Source: Merdivicinus sp050943495 (GTDB lineage: Bacteria; Bacillota; Clostridia; Oscillospirales; Ruminococcaceae). Taken from it: DNA of 64,000 nt. The stretch's first letter is position 1; every line of letters begins with the position of its first letter. A program made the position numbers and the translations under genes. The notes under the pieces were generated by a model. The model saw nothing but the letters and a program-made list of their open reading frames with translations. It had not been told where the DNA came from and did not search any database. Shown piece after piece: positions 32,807 to 40,504 of the stretch. The stretch is taken from assembly GCA_050943495.1 (NCBI GenBank), contig JBMNPH010000001.1, positions 248,001 through 312,000 of the forward strand, in the 5' to 3' direction.

Positions 32807-33139
32807 ATGTCAACTGCTTTGTTGGAAACAACAGCCAATACAGCGGCAAGCGGTGGCTGGCTTGTAATGCTGATTCAGCTTCTGCCGATTCTTGTCATTG
32901 TTGTTGTGATGTATTTTCTGCTGATCCGTCCCCAGAAAAAACGGGAAAAAGAAGTTCAGAAAATGCGCAATAACTTGCAGGTCGGTGATGAAGTGACAAC
33001 TAGCGGCGGTATTATTGGCCGAGTTGTTTCTTTGCGCGAGGATACCGTTGTGATTGAAACCGGTTCTGACCGGAGTAAAATCCGCGTAAAACGCTGGGCT
33101 ATTCAGTCGAACGAAACATTGCACGACGAAGAAGCGTAA
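32807..33139 (+). CDS. yajC: Preprotein translocase subunit YajC
   Basis: This 110-residue membrane protein has one N-terminal transmembrane helix (about 19-41) followed by the YajC signature FLLIRPQKKREKEVQKM and a small cytoplasmic beta domain (GDEVTTSGGIIGRVVS). It associates with SecDF-type translocation. ATG 32807 follows TTTGGAGGG. It is first in a unit with a small membrane protein, scfA and scfB, an arrangement seen in many Clostridia. Confidence 0.95.
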   Translation: MSTALLETTANTAASGGWLVMLIQLLPILVIVVVMYFLLIRPQKKREKEVQKMRNNLQVGDEVTTSGGIIGRVVSLREDTVVIETGSDRSKIRVKRWAIQSNETLHDEEA

Positions 33140-33215
33140 TTTCGTATATTTGCCCTCTGTGCTGCATAGAGATGAAATAACGAATTTTGCCAGTGGCAGA
33201 AAGGGGCGTTATTTC

Positions 33216-33635
33216 ATGGAACAAAAGAAGCAAGAGGGAAAGTCCTGGCGGAGTTTACTGAAAGAATGCGGAAAGCCAGTTTTATTGGGTACTTTGACCG
33301 GCGTGATAGGAATGGGCGTTATACTTTGTATTGCGGCATTCCTATTTGGCCTGTTTCATATCCCAAGTACTCTGATTCCGGCAGTTGCAGTAGTAACGGT
33401 AACGGTAGGAGGATGGCTCGCTGGTTTTGTTTCAGCAAAAATCCGTAAGCAACGTGGAATGCTGACAGGCGGTTTTAGTGCTTTGCTGTTGGCAATGCTA
33501 TTGCTTGGAGCAGGATGTTTTTTGGTTGGTGCACCCTCAGTTTCCGCTTTTACAAGAGCAGCTGTGATCTTGGCTGCTGGAATGTTGGGCGGTGTTCTGG
33601 GAGTGAACGGCAAACGTCATGAATTAGGAATCTAA
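33216..33635 (+). CDS. TIGR04086-like four-helix membrane protein
   Basis: This 139-residue protein has four predicted transmembrane helices (about 22-46, 52-72, 85-105, 112-131) and a short basic loop (KIRKQRG). It resembles the TIGR04086/YrzE group of small Firmicutes membrane proteins often found between yajC and the SCIFF genes. Function is unknown. ATG 33216 follows AAAGGGGCG. It lies 18 nt before scfA, which suggests a part in SCIFF peptide handling or export, but this is inference from position alone. Confidence 0.75.
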   Translation: MEQKKQEGKSWRSLLKECGKPVLLGTLTGVIGMGVILCIAAFLFGLFHIPSTLIPAVAVVTVTVGGWLAGFVSAKIRKQRGMLTGGFSALLLAMLLLGAGCFLVGAPSVSAFTRAAVILAAGMLGGVLGVNGKRHELGI

Positions 33636-33653
33636 AAGATTGGAGCGATTAGA

Positions 33654-33800
33654 ATGAAACACGTAAAGACTTTGAACAAATGCAATTTGAAAGATACTGC
33701 TGCAAAGGGCGGCTGCGGCGAATGCCAAGCTTCCTGCCAGTCTGCATGCAAGACTTCCTGCACTGTTGGCAACCAGAAGTGCGAGAAAGCAGATAAGTAA
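33654..33800 (+). CDS. scfA: SCIFF ranthipeptide precursor
   Basis: This 48-residue peptide is the SCIFF (six cysteines in forty-five) precursor, a RiPP nearly universal in Clostridia. The hallmark segment CGECQASCQSACKTSC is followed by TVGNQKC. The cysteines are C21, C24, C28, C32, C36 and C43, plus an unusual seventh, C10, in LNKCNL. The MKHVKTL leader is conserved. The maturase scfB forms non-alpha thioether crosslinks between cysteines and acceptor residues. TTGGAG provides the ribosome binding site. A hairpin after the stop probably keeps peptide mRNA in excess over maturase mRNA. Confidence 0.95.
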   Translation: MKHVKTLNKCNLKDTAAKGGCGECQASCQSACKTSCTVGNQKCEKADK

Positions 33801-33822
33801 TTTTAGACTTGTAAAAAGTTAT

Positions 33823-33876
33823 CGGGCGAACACAGCTCTCCCTAAAAGGAGGGTTGTTGTGCGCCCGTTCCTTTTG
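33823..33876 (+). terminator. Attenuating terminator between scfA and scfB
   Basis: CGGGCG (33823-33828) pairs with CGCCCG (33862-33867), with an imperfect inner stem of CTCTCC/GGAGGG type, followed by TTCCTTTTGTT. It lies before the scfB start at 33911. Partial termination here would lower maturase expression relative to the precursor. Confidence 0.7.
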
Positions 33877-33910
33877 TTGTGCCGGTTTTGCCGGAGAAAG
33901 GTTCGATAAT

Positions 33911-35284
33911 ATGATACATAAATACAGCCTAAACGGCTATAATATTGTGTTGGATGTTCATAGCGGCGGCGTATCGGTCGTCGATGATGCGGCATATCGT
34001 CTGTTGGATGAAATTTCTGCACCAATGAGCGAGGAATGTCCTCCGGAAGTTCTGGATAAACTGTCGGGAGAATTTTCTTTAGAGGAACTGAAGGATGCAT
34101 ATGCGGAATTGTATAGCATGTATCAGGATGGTATTCTCTTTTCCAAGGATGATTATGTTCAGTTTGCAGATCGAATGGTGTCTTCTCCGATTAAGGCAAT
34201 GTGTCTGCATATTTCGCATGACTGCCAGCTTCGCTGCAAATACTGTTTTGCTTCCACAGGGGATTTTGGCGTTGGCCGCAAGTTGATGGATTTTGAAACA
34301 GGAAAGCGCGCCATTGATTTTCTGATTGAGCATTCGGGCAGCCGGAGAAATCTGGAACTGGACTTTTTTGGCGGAGAGCCTTTGATGAACTGGGATGTGG
34401 TAAAGCAAGTAGTTGCTTATGCACGCAGTCAAGAAAAAGAACACAATAAGAATTTCCGCTTTACGATTACAACCAACGGTATCCTGCTGACCGAAGATAA
34501 ATATGATTTTCTGAATAAAGAGATGTCCAATGTGGTACTTTCGATTGACGGACGTAAGGAAGTCAACGATCGGATGCGTCCGAATGCCGGCGGAATGGGG
34601 ACATATGATTCCATCATGCCTAAATTCCAGAAATTCGTGAAGACCAGAGAAGCATCCGAAAATGATCAGTATTATGTTCGGGGAACCTTTACGAAATATA
34701 ATCTGGACTTTGGTGCAGATATCTTCCATTTCAATGATATGGGATTCGACCAGATCTCAGTAGAACCGGTTGTTACGGATGCATCGCATGAATACGCATT
34801 GACAGAAGCGGATATTCCGGCAATTTTTGCGGAATATGAACGTGTTGCAAAAGAGTTGATTGCGCGGAAAAAGGCCGGCAAAGGCTTTAATTTCTTCCAT
34901 TTTATGATTGACCTGGATCAAGGTCCTTGTGCCATTAAACGTCTGCGTGGATGCGGATGTGGCAACGAATATGTAGCAATTACTCCGGATGGAGATATCT
35001 ATCCGTGCCATCAGTTTGTCGGTATGGAAGAGTGGAAGATGGGTAGTCTGTACGACGGCAGTTTCAACACGGAGATGAAGGATTATTTTGCGCGGGCGAA
35101 TATTTATGGCAAGGAAGATTGCGCAAATTGCTGGGCGAAATTCTATTGCAGCGGTGGATGCAATGCCAACAATCTGCAATATGCTGGTAATGTGCTTAAG
35201 CCGTATAAATTCTCCTGCGAGTTGGAGAAAAAGCGTTTGGAATGCGCCATTATGATCAAAGCAGCTATGGCAGATGCGGAATAA
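33911..35284 (+). CDS. scfB: SCIFF radical SAM maturase (six-cysteine/SPASM)
   Basis: This 457-residue enzyme matures the SCIFF peptide by forming thioether bonds through radical chemistry. An N-terminal RiPP-recognition-like region spans about residues 1-95. The radical SAM cluster motif CxxxCxxC has C105, C109 and C112 (CQLRCKYC). The C-terminal SPASM domain with auxiliary [4Fe-4S] clusters includes CAIKRLRGCGCGNEY, DIYPCHQF and CANCWAKFYCSGGC. ATG 33911 is selected because homology starts at MIHKYSLNGYN; the open frame upstream is the terminator region. The cluster scfA-scfB is complete. Confidence 0.96.
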   Translation: MIHKYSLNGYNIVLDVHSGGVSVVDDAAYRLLDEISAPMSEECPPEVLDKLSGEFSLEELKDAYAELYSMYQDGILFSKDDYVQFADRMVSSPIKAMCLHISHDCQLRCKYCFASTGDFGVGRKLMDFETGKRAIDFLIEHSGSRRNLELDFFGGEPLMNWDVVKQVVAYARSQEKEHNKNFRFTITTNGILLTEDKYDFLNKEMSNVVLSIDGRKEVNDRMRPNAGGMGTYDSIMPKFQKFVKTREASENDQYYVRGTFTKYNLDFGADIFHFNDMGFDQISVEPVVTDASHEYALTEADIPAIFAEYERVAKELIARKKAGKGFNFFHFMIDLDQGPCAIKRLRGCGCGNEYVAITPDGDIYPCHQFVGMEEWKMGSLYDGSFNTEMKDYFARANIYGKEDCANCWAKFYCSGGCNANNLQYAGNVLKPYKFSCELEKKRLECAIMIKAAMADAE

Positions 35285-35305
35285 TTAAAGAAAGGGTGAC
35301 GGCCT

Positions 35306-36112
35306 GTGCTGAAGTTGGGTACATTTGGATGCGGAAATATGGCGACTGCTATTTTGAAAGGTGTTTCCGCGGGAATGGCAGGAGAATGCGCGCTATATGG
35401 CTATGATGTCTGCGCTGAAAAGGCAGAACAGCTGGCAGAATTGACTGGAATGCATGTGATGGATTCGGTGGATGCCCTGTTGGCTGAGGCCGATTATATC
35501 CTGTTGGCAGTGAAGCCCCAGAATATCGATGAGCTTTTGGAAGAGATTGCCGGAAGTTCTCGGAAGGATCGGGTTTATCTCTGTATTGCAGCCGGGGTTA
35601 CTGCATCACGGATTAAAGAGGCATTGGGATTCGATGCGCGAGTCGTTTCCATTATGCCCAACACACCTCTGCTTCTTGGTGTAGGCGCTACGGCTATGGC
35701 ACATATTTCGCCTGTAACAGAAGAAGAATTTGCCACTGCGATGAAAATTTTTGGATGTGCCGGGAAGGTTTGCGAAGTTCCGTCGGATAAAATGAATGAA
35801 GTGATTGCACTGAATGGCAGTACTCCCGCTTTTTTGTATGAATTTGCGCGCGGATTCCTGTCATATGGAGTTGAGCAGGGGATTCCATATGAAACGGCTC
35901 TGGCCTTGTTTTGCCAGACTATGCGCGGTGCGGCGGAGATGATGGAACATTCCGGTCAGGATATTAGTACGCTGATCGAAATGGTTTCCTCCAAAGGAGG
36001 AACAACGATTGCCGGACTGAAAGCGATGCGTGAGCACGGCATAGAGGAAGCAATTGCGGCAACTTGTCATGATTGTGTCCAGCGAGCCTATGAGCTGGCC
36101 AAAAATTCTTAA
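35306..36112 (+). CDS. proC: Pyrroline-5-carboxylate reductase
   Basis: This 268-residue NAD(P)H-dependent enzyme makes the last step of proline synthesis. The Rossmann motif is GTFGCGNMATAIL (6-18), and the C-terminal signature region reads EMVSSKGGTTIAGLKAMREHGIEEAI. GTG start at 35306 after AAAGGGTGA. It is 21 nt downstream of scfB and probably co-transcribed. No other proline genes are present. Length is normal. Confidence 0.95.
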   Translation: MLKLGTFGCGNMATAILKGVSAGMAGECALYGYDVCAEKAEQLAELTGMHVMDSVDALLAEADYILLAVKPQNIDELLEEIAGSSRKDRVYLCIAAGVTASRIKEALGFDARVVSIMPNTPLLLGVGATAMAHISPVTEEEFATAMKIFGCAGKVCEVPSDKMNEVIALNGSTPAFLYEFARGFLSYGVEQGIPYETALALFCQTMRGAAEMMEHSGQDISTLIEMVSSKGGTTIAGLKAMREHGIEEAIAATCHDCVQRAYELAKNS

Positions 36113-36177
36113 AGAAATGCATACTCGTCCATTTTTTCTCATAGAATGTAGTATTCAAAGGGAAAGGATGGATGAAA

Positions 36178-36921
36178 ATGAACGGAGAATCCGTGGTGGA
36201 AACCCCGCAGGTATTTGCTGCTACTGCAAGACAGGAACATCGGATTCCGGAGGAACCGCAGACAAATAAAGTTGAACATGAGGAGAAGTTGCGAACTCCT
36301 ATTTTATCTGAATCTCCTTCGACTACTCCTATTTTACGCCGTTCGAACCGCATGACAACGGTGTTGGCAGTATTATTTCTGGCCGGAATTGGATATGGAT
36401 CGATCCTTTCTTCTATGCTGGATGCGGAAACTGCAGCCGCACTGGGAGTAATGACTCGCGGTTTTCTGGAAGGTAGGGCTGAAAGTAGTTTTTTCCAAAT
36501 ATTTATTCGAACGGTATTTCCGCTTATTGCTTTGGGCGGTGCAATGTTTCTGAGTGGATTCAGTGCGGTAGGGCATCCGTTTTCTGTTTTCCTTTTGCTT
36601 TTTCGAGCCGTTGGATTTGGGATGAGTATGAGCTATTTTTATACAGCACTCAGTGGAACTGGAATTCTTTTGGGACTGTTGCTTTTGCTGCCAGCAGGAG
36701 GGTTATCTGGATATGCACTTCTTCTTGCATGCCGCGAATCACTGAAACTGTCATCAGCTTTTTTTGGAGCCATGACAAAATCTGCTTCTCTTCCCAGAAA
36801 AACGTTCCGAATCTATAGTGTGAAATTTTGTATTATTGCTTTGATGTTGATTTTATCTGCACTTCTTGATGCAGGATGCACAAGTTTGGTTTTAGCATTT
36901 TGGGGAAATTCCCTGCGTTAA
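36178..36921 (+). CDS. SpoIIM-like sporulation membrane protein
   Basis: This 247-residue protein has a polar Pro/Glu-rich N-terminal tail of about 60 residues, then about five hydrophobic segments. The pattern TRGFLEGRAESSFFQIFIRTVFPLIALGGAMFLSG...FGMSMSYFY resembles the SpoIIM (DUF95) family, which with SpoIID and SpoIIP drives engulfment in spore formers. The match is by overall pattern, so a generic stage II sporulation M family call is the limit. ATG 36178 is better spaced from AAAGGATGG than ATG 36172. It follows proC by 65 nt. Confidence 0.6.
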   Translation: MNGESVVETPQVFAATARQEHRIPEEPQTNKVEHEEKLRTPILSESPSTTPILRRSNRMTTVLAVLFLAGIGYGSILSSMLDAETAAALGVMTRGFLEGRAESSFFQIFIRTVFPLIALGGAMFLSGFSAVGHPFSVFLLLFRAVGFGMSMSYFYTALSGTGILLGLLLLLPAGGLSGYALLLACRESLKLSSAFFGAMTKSASLPRKTFRIYSVKFCIIALMLILSALLDAGCTSLVLAFWGNSLR

Positions 36922-36954
36922 AAAAACGTTTATAATTTTGCTGGAGACAGTCTC

Positions 36955-36983
36955 TTGACAAATGACAAAAATTCCTGCATAAT
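36955..36983 (+). promoter_or_regulatory. Promoter of the DUF624 gene
   Basis: TTGACA (36955-36960) and CATAAT (36978-36983) are spaced by 17 bp. A long leader (about 110 nt) precedes the start codon. Confidence 0.75.
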
Positions 36984-37096
36984 AGTATAAGTGCCTAAAA
37001 AGAAAATGTTCTTTGCAGTATTTCATGGGGAAAATGTTGCAAAGATCAGATTCGGAAGTGGCAAATTTCAGGAGTAAAGAAACGGAGATATCTTGT

Positions 37097-37924
37097 ATGG
37101 CATTTTTTGGTTTATTCAATTATAGTAAGCCGGGACCTGGCGTAGATAAGAATGCGCCCAAAAAAAAGCGTTTTTTCCTGTTTTTTGAATTGTTTTTCCG
37201 TAAGTTCTGGAAATTAGTTCAACTGAATCTACTCTTTTTGCTCTTTTGTATACCTATCGTCACAATTGGGCCTGCAATTTGCGGAATGACCTATGTATTA
37301 CGTAATTTTGCAATGGAAAAGCCTACCTTTCTCTTTTCGGACTTCTGGGATGCTTTTAAAAATAACTGGAAACAGGGATTTGGATTATGGCTGATTTTTT
37401 CTGTTGTTAGTATCATTGCCGGGATCTCTTTTTTCTGGTATTTTGTTAATTCTAACAGCTATGCTATGCTGATTCCTTTTGGTCTTTGTATTCTGCTGTG
37501 TTTGATTTTAATGTTTATGCAGTTTTATGTATACCTTATGGCAGTTACAGTGGAATTAAAGTTACAGTATATCTTAAAAAATTCATTAATATTTGCATTT
37601 CTCGGTCTTAAGACCAATTTGATTACAGCATTCTTTGTTCTGCTTATTGCTGTACCAACTGCGCTCTTTTTCCCTCTCACAATTCCGATTCTTTTATTCC
37701 TTGCATTTTCAGTAATTGGATTTATTGTGGTTTTTAATTCATATCCTTATATTATCAAATATATCGTAGAACCGCATGAGCAACAGATGCATTCGGAAGA
37801 TGAAGATGAGGATGAAGACGAAGAAGACGAGGATGATGTTATTTTCACAGATATCGGTTCCGAAGAGCGTCCAGTACAACCGACCAAAGGGGCTGGACAG
37901 GGAAAAGGAAAAATTATTCATTAA
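37097..37924 (+). CDS. DUF624 (YesL-like) membrane protein with acidic tail
   Basis: This 275-residue protein has about five to six transmembrane helices, preceded by a basic stretch (PKKKRFFLF). The phrases LFLLFCIPIVTIGPAICGM and FWDAFKNNWKQGF are characteristic of DUF624/YesL proteins, commonly found near carbohydrate ABC transporters. The role is unknown. The cytoplasmic C-terminus holds an almost pure Asp/Glu run (about residues 231-245), which is unusual. ATG 37097 is preceded by CGGAGAT. It stands alone, between its own promoter and a bidirectional terminator. Confidence 0.8.
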   Translation: MAFFGLFNYSKPGPGVDKNAPKKKRFFLFFELFFRKFWKLVQLNLLFLLFCIPIVTIGPAICGMTYVLRNFAMEKPTFLFSDFWDAFKNNWKQGFGLWLIFSVVSIIAGISFFWYFVNSNSYAMLIPFGLCILLCLILMFMQFYVYLMAVTVELKLQYILKNSLIFAFLGLKTNLITAFFVLLIAVPTALFFPLTIPILLFLAFSVIGFIVVFNSYPYIIKYIVEPHEQQMHSEDEDEDEDEEDEDDVIFTDIGSEERPVQPTKGAGQGKGKIIH

Positions 37925-37929
37925 AAATC

Positions 37930-37957
37930 AACCCGCCATCTATGTGGCGGGTTTGTT
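37930..37957. terminator. Bidirectional terminator between convergent genes
   Basis: A 9-bp stem (37930-37938 with 37945-37953) has T-rich flanks in both directions. It serves the DUF624 gene (plus) and pdp (minus). Confidence 0.88.
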
Positions 37958-37959
37958 AT

Positions 37960-39258
37960 TTAATCTGTTAAAATAGAAAGAATCAGCGATTGTTTCGATG
38001 GTGCTTCTTCTCCGTAGAAGAGAGACTGGCGGTAACGCTCTGCTGCTGGACTTAATAGCGTCTTATTAGAAGCATATAGACGTGCCAGTACATCTCCTTT
38101 TTGAATATAATCTCCTGTTTTAGCAAAAATTCGGATGCCTGCGCCAAGGTCAATGGAATCCTCTTTCCGACTGCGTCCGGCTCCCAGCATGACCGAAACA
38201 TTGCCAATTTCATCGGTCTGCATTCGGGTCAGATAGCCATCTTGATCTGCCAATATATCCATCGTGCAGGCGGCAAGAGGCAGTGGTTGACAAATTGCTT
38301 CGGGATCTCCTCCCTGACAAGCCACCATATTCTGGAAGGCGACAAAAGCACGGCCATCTTTCAACGCAGCCTGCGCAGCTTGCATACATTGTGATGCCGA
38401 TTGACCGTTGGAAAGGCGGATCATTTCAGCGGCGAGCGTTAAAGAAAGCTGACGAAGATCGGAAGGTCCGCCGCCCCGAAGAGTTTCCATCGCTTCGTTT
38501 ACTTCAATCGCATTTCCAACGGTATTGCCTAGAGGTAAATCCATATCCGTAATAAGAGCAGAGGTCCGAATTCCAGCGGATTTCCCGATAGCCAGCATTT
38601 CTTTAGCAAGAGCAGCAGCATCTTCCGCTGTTTTCATAAATGCACCGCTTCCGACTTTTACATCCAGAACAACACCATCACACCCGGATGCCAGTTTTTT
38701 ACTCATGACAGAGGCAGCAATCAACGGCAGAGAATCGACAGTTGCCGTGACATCCCGAAGCGCATATAGCTTTTTATCTGCAGGTGCCAGATTTCCGGTC
38801 TGAGTCATCAGACTCATTCCAGTTTTGCGAACCGTATCGAAAAATTCAGTTTCGCTCAATCCTGTGCGAAATCCGGGGATCGCTTCCAGTTTATCTGCTG
38901 TTCCGCCAGTATGGCCCAGACCTCTTCCGGACATTTTAGGACAGAGAACACCGCAGGCAGCGGCAATTGGAATGGCGACTAGAGTGGTCTTATCACCGAC
39001 TCCGCCCGTTGAATGTTTGTCGATTTTGTGACCTTCCAGCGCGGAAAGATCGGAACGATCTCCGGAATTTGCCATCGCCATGGTAAAAGCGGCTGTTTCA
39101 GAGGGCGTCATACCGCGGAACCAGACTGCCATCAGCCATGCAGAAAGCTGATAATCCGGAATTTCACCGCTTACAACGCCGTTTACTAAAAACTCAAGTT
39201 CTGCCTTCGAAAGTTCTCCGCCATTTCTTTTTTTGAGAATGAGATCATAAATCCGCAT
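37960..39258 (-). CDS. pdp: Pyrimidine-nucleoside phosphorylase
   Basis: This 432-residue enzyme splits thymidine, uridine or deoxyuridine to base and (deoxy)ribose-1-phosphate. The signature KHSTGGVGDKTTLV is present (phosphate-binding loop), with MRIYDLILKKRNGGELSKAEL as the N-terminal helical domain and a C-terminal barrel-sandwich domain. ATG 39258 has GAGAAAGGAG upstream; longer frames lack support. It is the last gene of the unit deoD-cdd-pdp and overlaps cdd by 14 nt. Together they feed nucleosides into salvage and pentose-phosphate degradation. Confidence 0.94.
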   Translation of the reverse strand: MRIYDLILKKRNGGELSKAELEFLVNGVVSGEIPDYQLSAWLMAVWFRGMTPSETAAFTMAMANSGDRSDLSALEGHKIDKHSTGGVGDKTTLVAIPIAAACGVLCPKMSGRGLGHTGGTADKLEAIPGFRTGLSETEFFDTVRKTGMSLMTQTGNLAPADKKLYALRDVTATVDSLPLIAASVMSKKLASGCDGVVLDVKVGSGAFMKTAEDAAALAKEMLAIGKSAGIRTSALITDMDLPLGNTVGNAIEVNEAMETLRGGGPSDLRQLSLTLAAEMIRLSNGQSASQCMQAAQAALKDGRAFVAFQNMVACQGGDPEAICQPLPLAACTMDILADQDGYLTRMQTDEIGNVSVMLGAGRSRKEDSIDLGAGIRIFAKTGDYIQKGDVLARLYASNKTLLSPAAERYRQSLFYGEEAPSKQSLILSILTD

Positions 39259-39676
39259 CCGAATCTCCTTTCTCCAAGCGGGCAAACGCCATAGGAAGCA
39301 GTTCGCCCAGCAAATGTACTTCTGTATTTTGATCTGTTACCAGCAAGACCGGAAAATCTGCCCCGCAGAATTCTGCCAATGCTTGGCGGCATACCCCGCA
39401 TGGAGTACAGAATTCGTGCGGCATCTCACCTGCTGGACCACCTGCAACTGCGATTGCCCGAAATTTTCGTTTTCCTGCTGATACTGCCTGATAGAGTGCC
39501 ACTCGTTCAGCGCAACTCCCCGGTCCCTGTGTCACATTTTCCACATTGCATCCGGTAAAGATCTGTCCATCTTCGGCCAGCAGAGCCGCTCCCACCGCAA
39601 AGCGGGAGTAAGGGCAGTAGGCGTATTCCCTTGCCCGAAGTGCAGCTTCCGCTAATGATTTCATGTATTCGCACAT
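39245..39676 (-). CDS. cdd: Cytidine deaminase
   Basis: This 143-residue homotetrameric-type enzyme deaminates cytidine and deoxycytidine to uridine forms. The zinc motif is CAERVA (Cys-Ala-Glu, with the proton-shuttle glutamate) and CTPCGVCRQ, plus GCNVENVTQ. ATG 39676 is supported by a GGAG placed about 9 nt upstream. ATG 39664, which overlaps the deoD stop by 4 nt, is an alternative. The residues after NVEN (TQGPG) deviate from the common ASYG. Product uridine can go directly to the downstream phosphorylase. Confidence 0.93.
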   Translation of the reverse strand: MCEYMKSLAEAALRAREYAYCPYSRFAVGAALLAEDGQIFTGCNVENVTQGPGSCAERVALYQAVSAGKRKFRAIAVAGGPAGEMPHEFCTPCGVCRQALAEFCGADFPVLLVTDQNTEVHLLGELLPMAFARLEKGDSDADL

Positions 39677-40383
39677 AATGCTGTCTCCAATGCTGTTTCG
39701 ATCATATCGGTCATCGCCTTTTGACGGAATTCTGCACTGGAAGCGGTTCCTTTGAAGGGACAATCTGAAATCGTCAGAAGTCCGAGCGCTTTCTTGCCCA
39801 GTCTGGCGGCATTTGCATAGAGAGCTGCACATTCCATTTCCACTGCAAGAACTCCCATGCGCTTCCATTTTGGAAGATTTTCTTCGTCATCTACATAAAA
39901 ACAGTCACTGGTAAGAATATTGCCGGCTTTCCAGTGAAGATGCTTTGATTCGGCGATTTGAGCAGCTTTACATGCCAGAGAAAAGTCTCCGATCGGTGCA
40001 AAATTCCCGGGAGTACCGAACTGCGCAGGAAAATGAGAATCTGTACAGGCAGCCTGCGCAATGACAAGATCGCCGATATCCAGATCATCCGCCAACGCAC
40101 CCGCAGAACCGATGCGCAGAATCGTCTCCACTCCGTAAAAGGCAAACAGTTCATGGGAATAAATCCCAATGGAGGGACAGCCCATTCCGCTGCCTTGTAC
40201 GGAAATAGGAATTCCACGATATTTTCCGGTATACCCAAGCATTCCGCGTACCTGATTGTAGCAGACTGCATCTTCCAGATACGTTTCTGCGATCATTTTT
40301 GCGCGAAGAGGATCGCCGGGCATGAGGACAATCGGTGCAATCTCACCGATATGAGCGGCATTATGAGGTGTCGGAACAGACAT
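39661..40383 (-). CDS. deoD: Purine nucleoside phosphorylase (DeoD type)
   Basis: This 240-residue enzyme of the hexameric DeoD family phosphorolyses inosine, guanosine and adenosine. Typical phrases are MPGDPLRAKMIAE (phosphate site), GYTGKYRGIPISVQGSGMG, RIGSAGAL and the purine-site VEMECAALYANA. SDCPFKG near the C-terminus takes the position of the usual SDHL motif, so the catalytic aspartate region is slightly divergent. ATG 40383 follows GAAAGGATG. It is first in the deoD-cdd-pdp unit. Confidence 0.94.
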   Translation of the reverse strand: MSVPTPHNAAHIGEIAPIVLMPGDPLRAKMIAETYLEDAVCYNQVRGMLGYTGKYRGIPISVQGSGMGCPSIGIYSHELFAFYGVETILRIGSAGALADDLDIGDLVIAQAACTDSHFPAQFGTPGNFAPIGDFSLACKAAQIAESKHLHWKAGNILTSDCFYVDDEENLPKWKRMGVLAVEMECAALYANAARLGKKALGLLTISDCPFKGTASSAEFRQKAMTDMIETALETALCANT

Positions 40384-40466
40384 ATGCAACATCCTTTCCA
40401 AAGAAGATACTGTTATTTTAACATGTTTTTTCAAAAAAATCCAGTAGAATTCTGTGAATATACAGC

Positions 40467-40501
40467 AAAAGACCGTGAACGGTTTCTCGTCACGGCCTTT
40501 T
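40467..40501 (-). terminator. Terminator of the UROD-like gene
   Basis: A 12-bp stem with one mismatched-type G-U pair (40467-40478 with 40490-40501), T-rich on the minus side, lies 4 nt past the stop codon of the gene at 40505-41584. Confidence 0.85.
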
Positions 40502-40504
40502 ATT

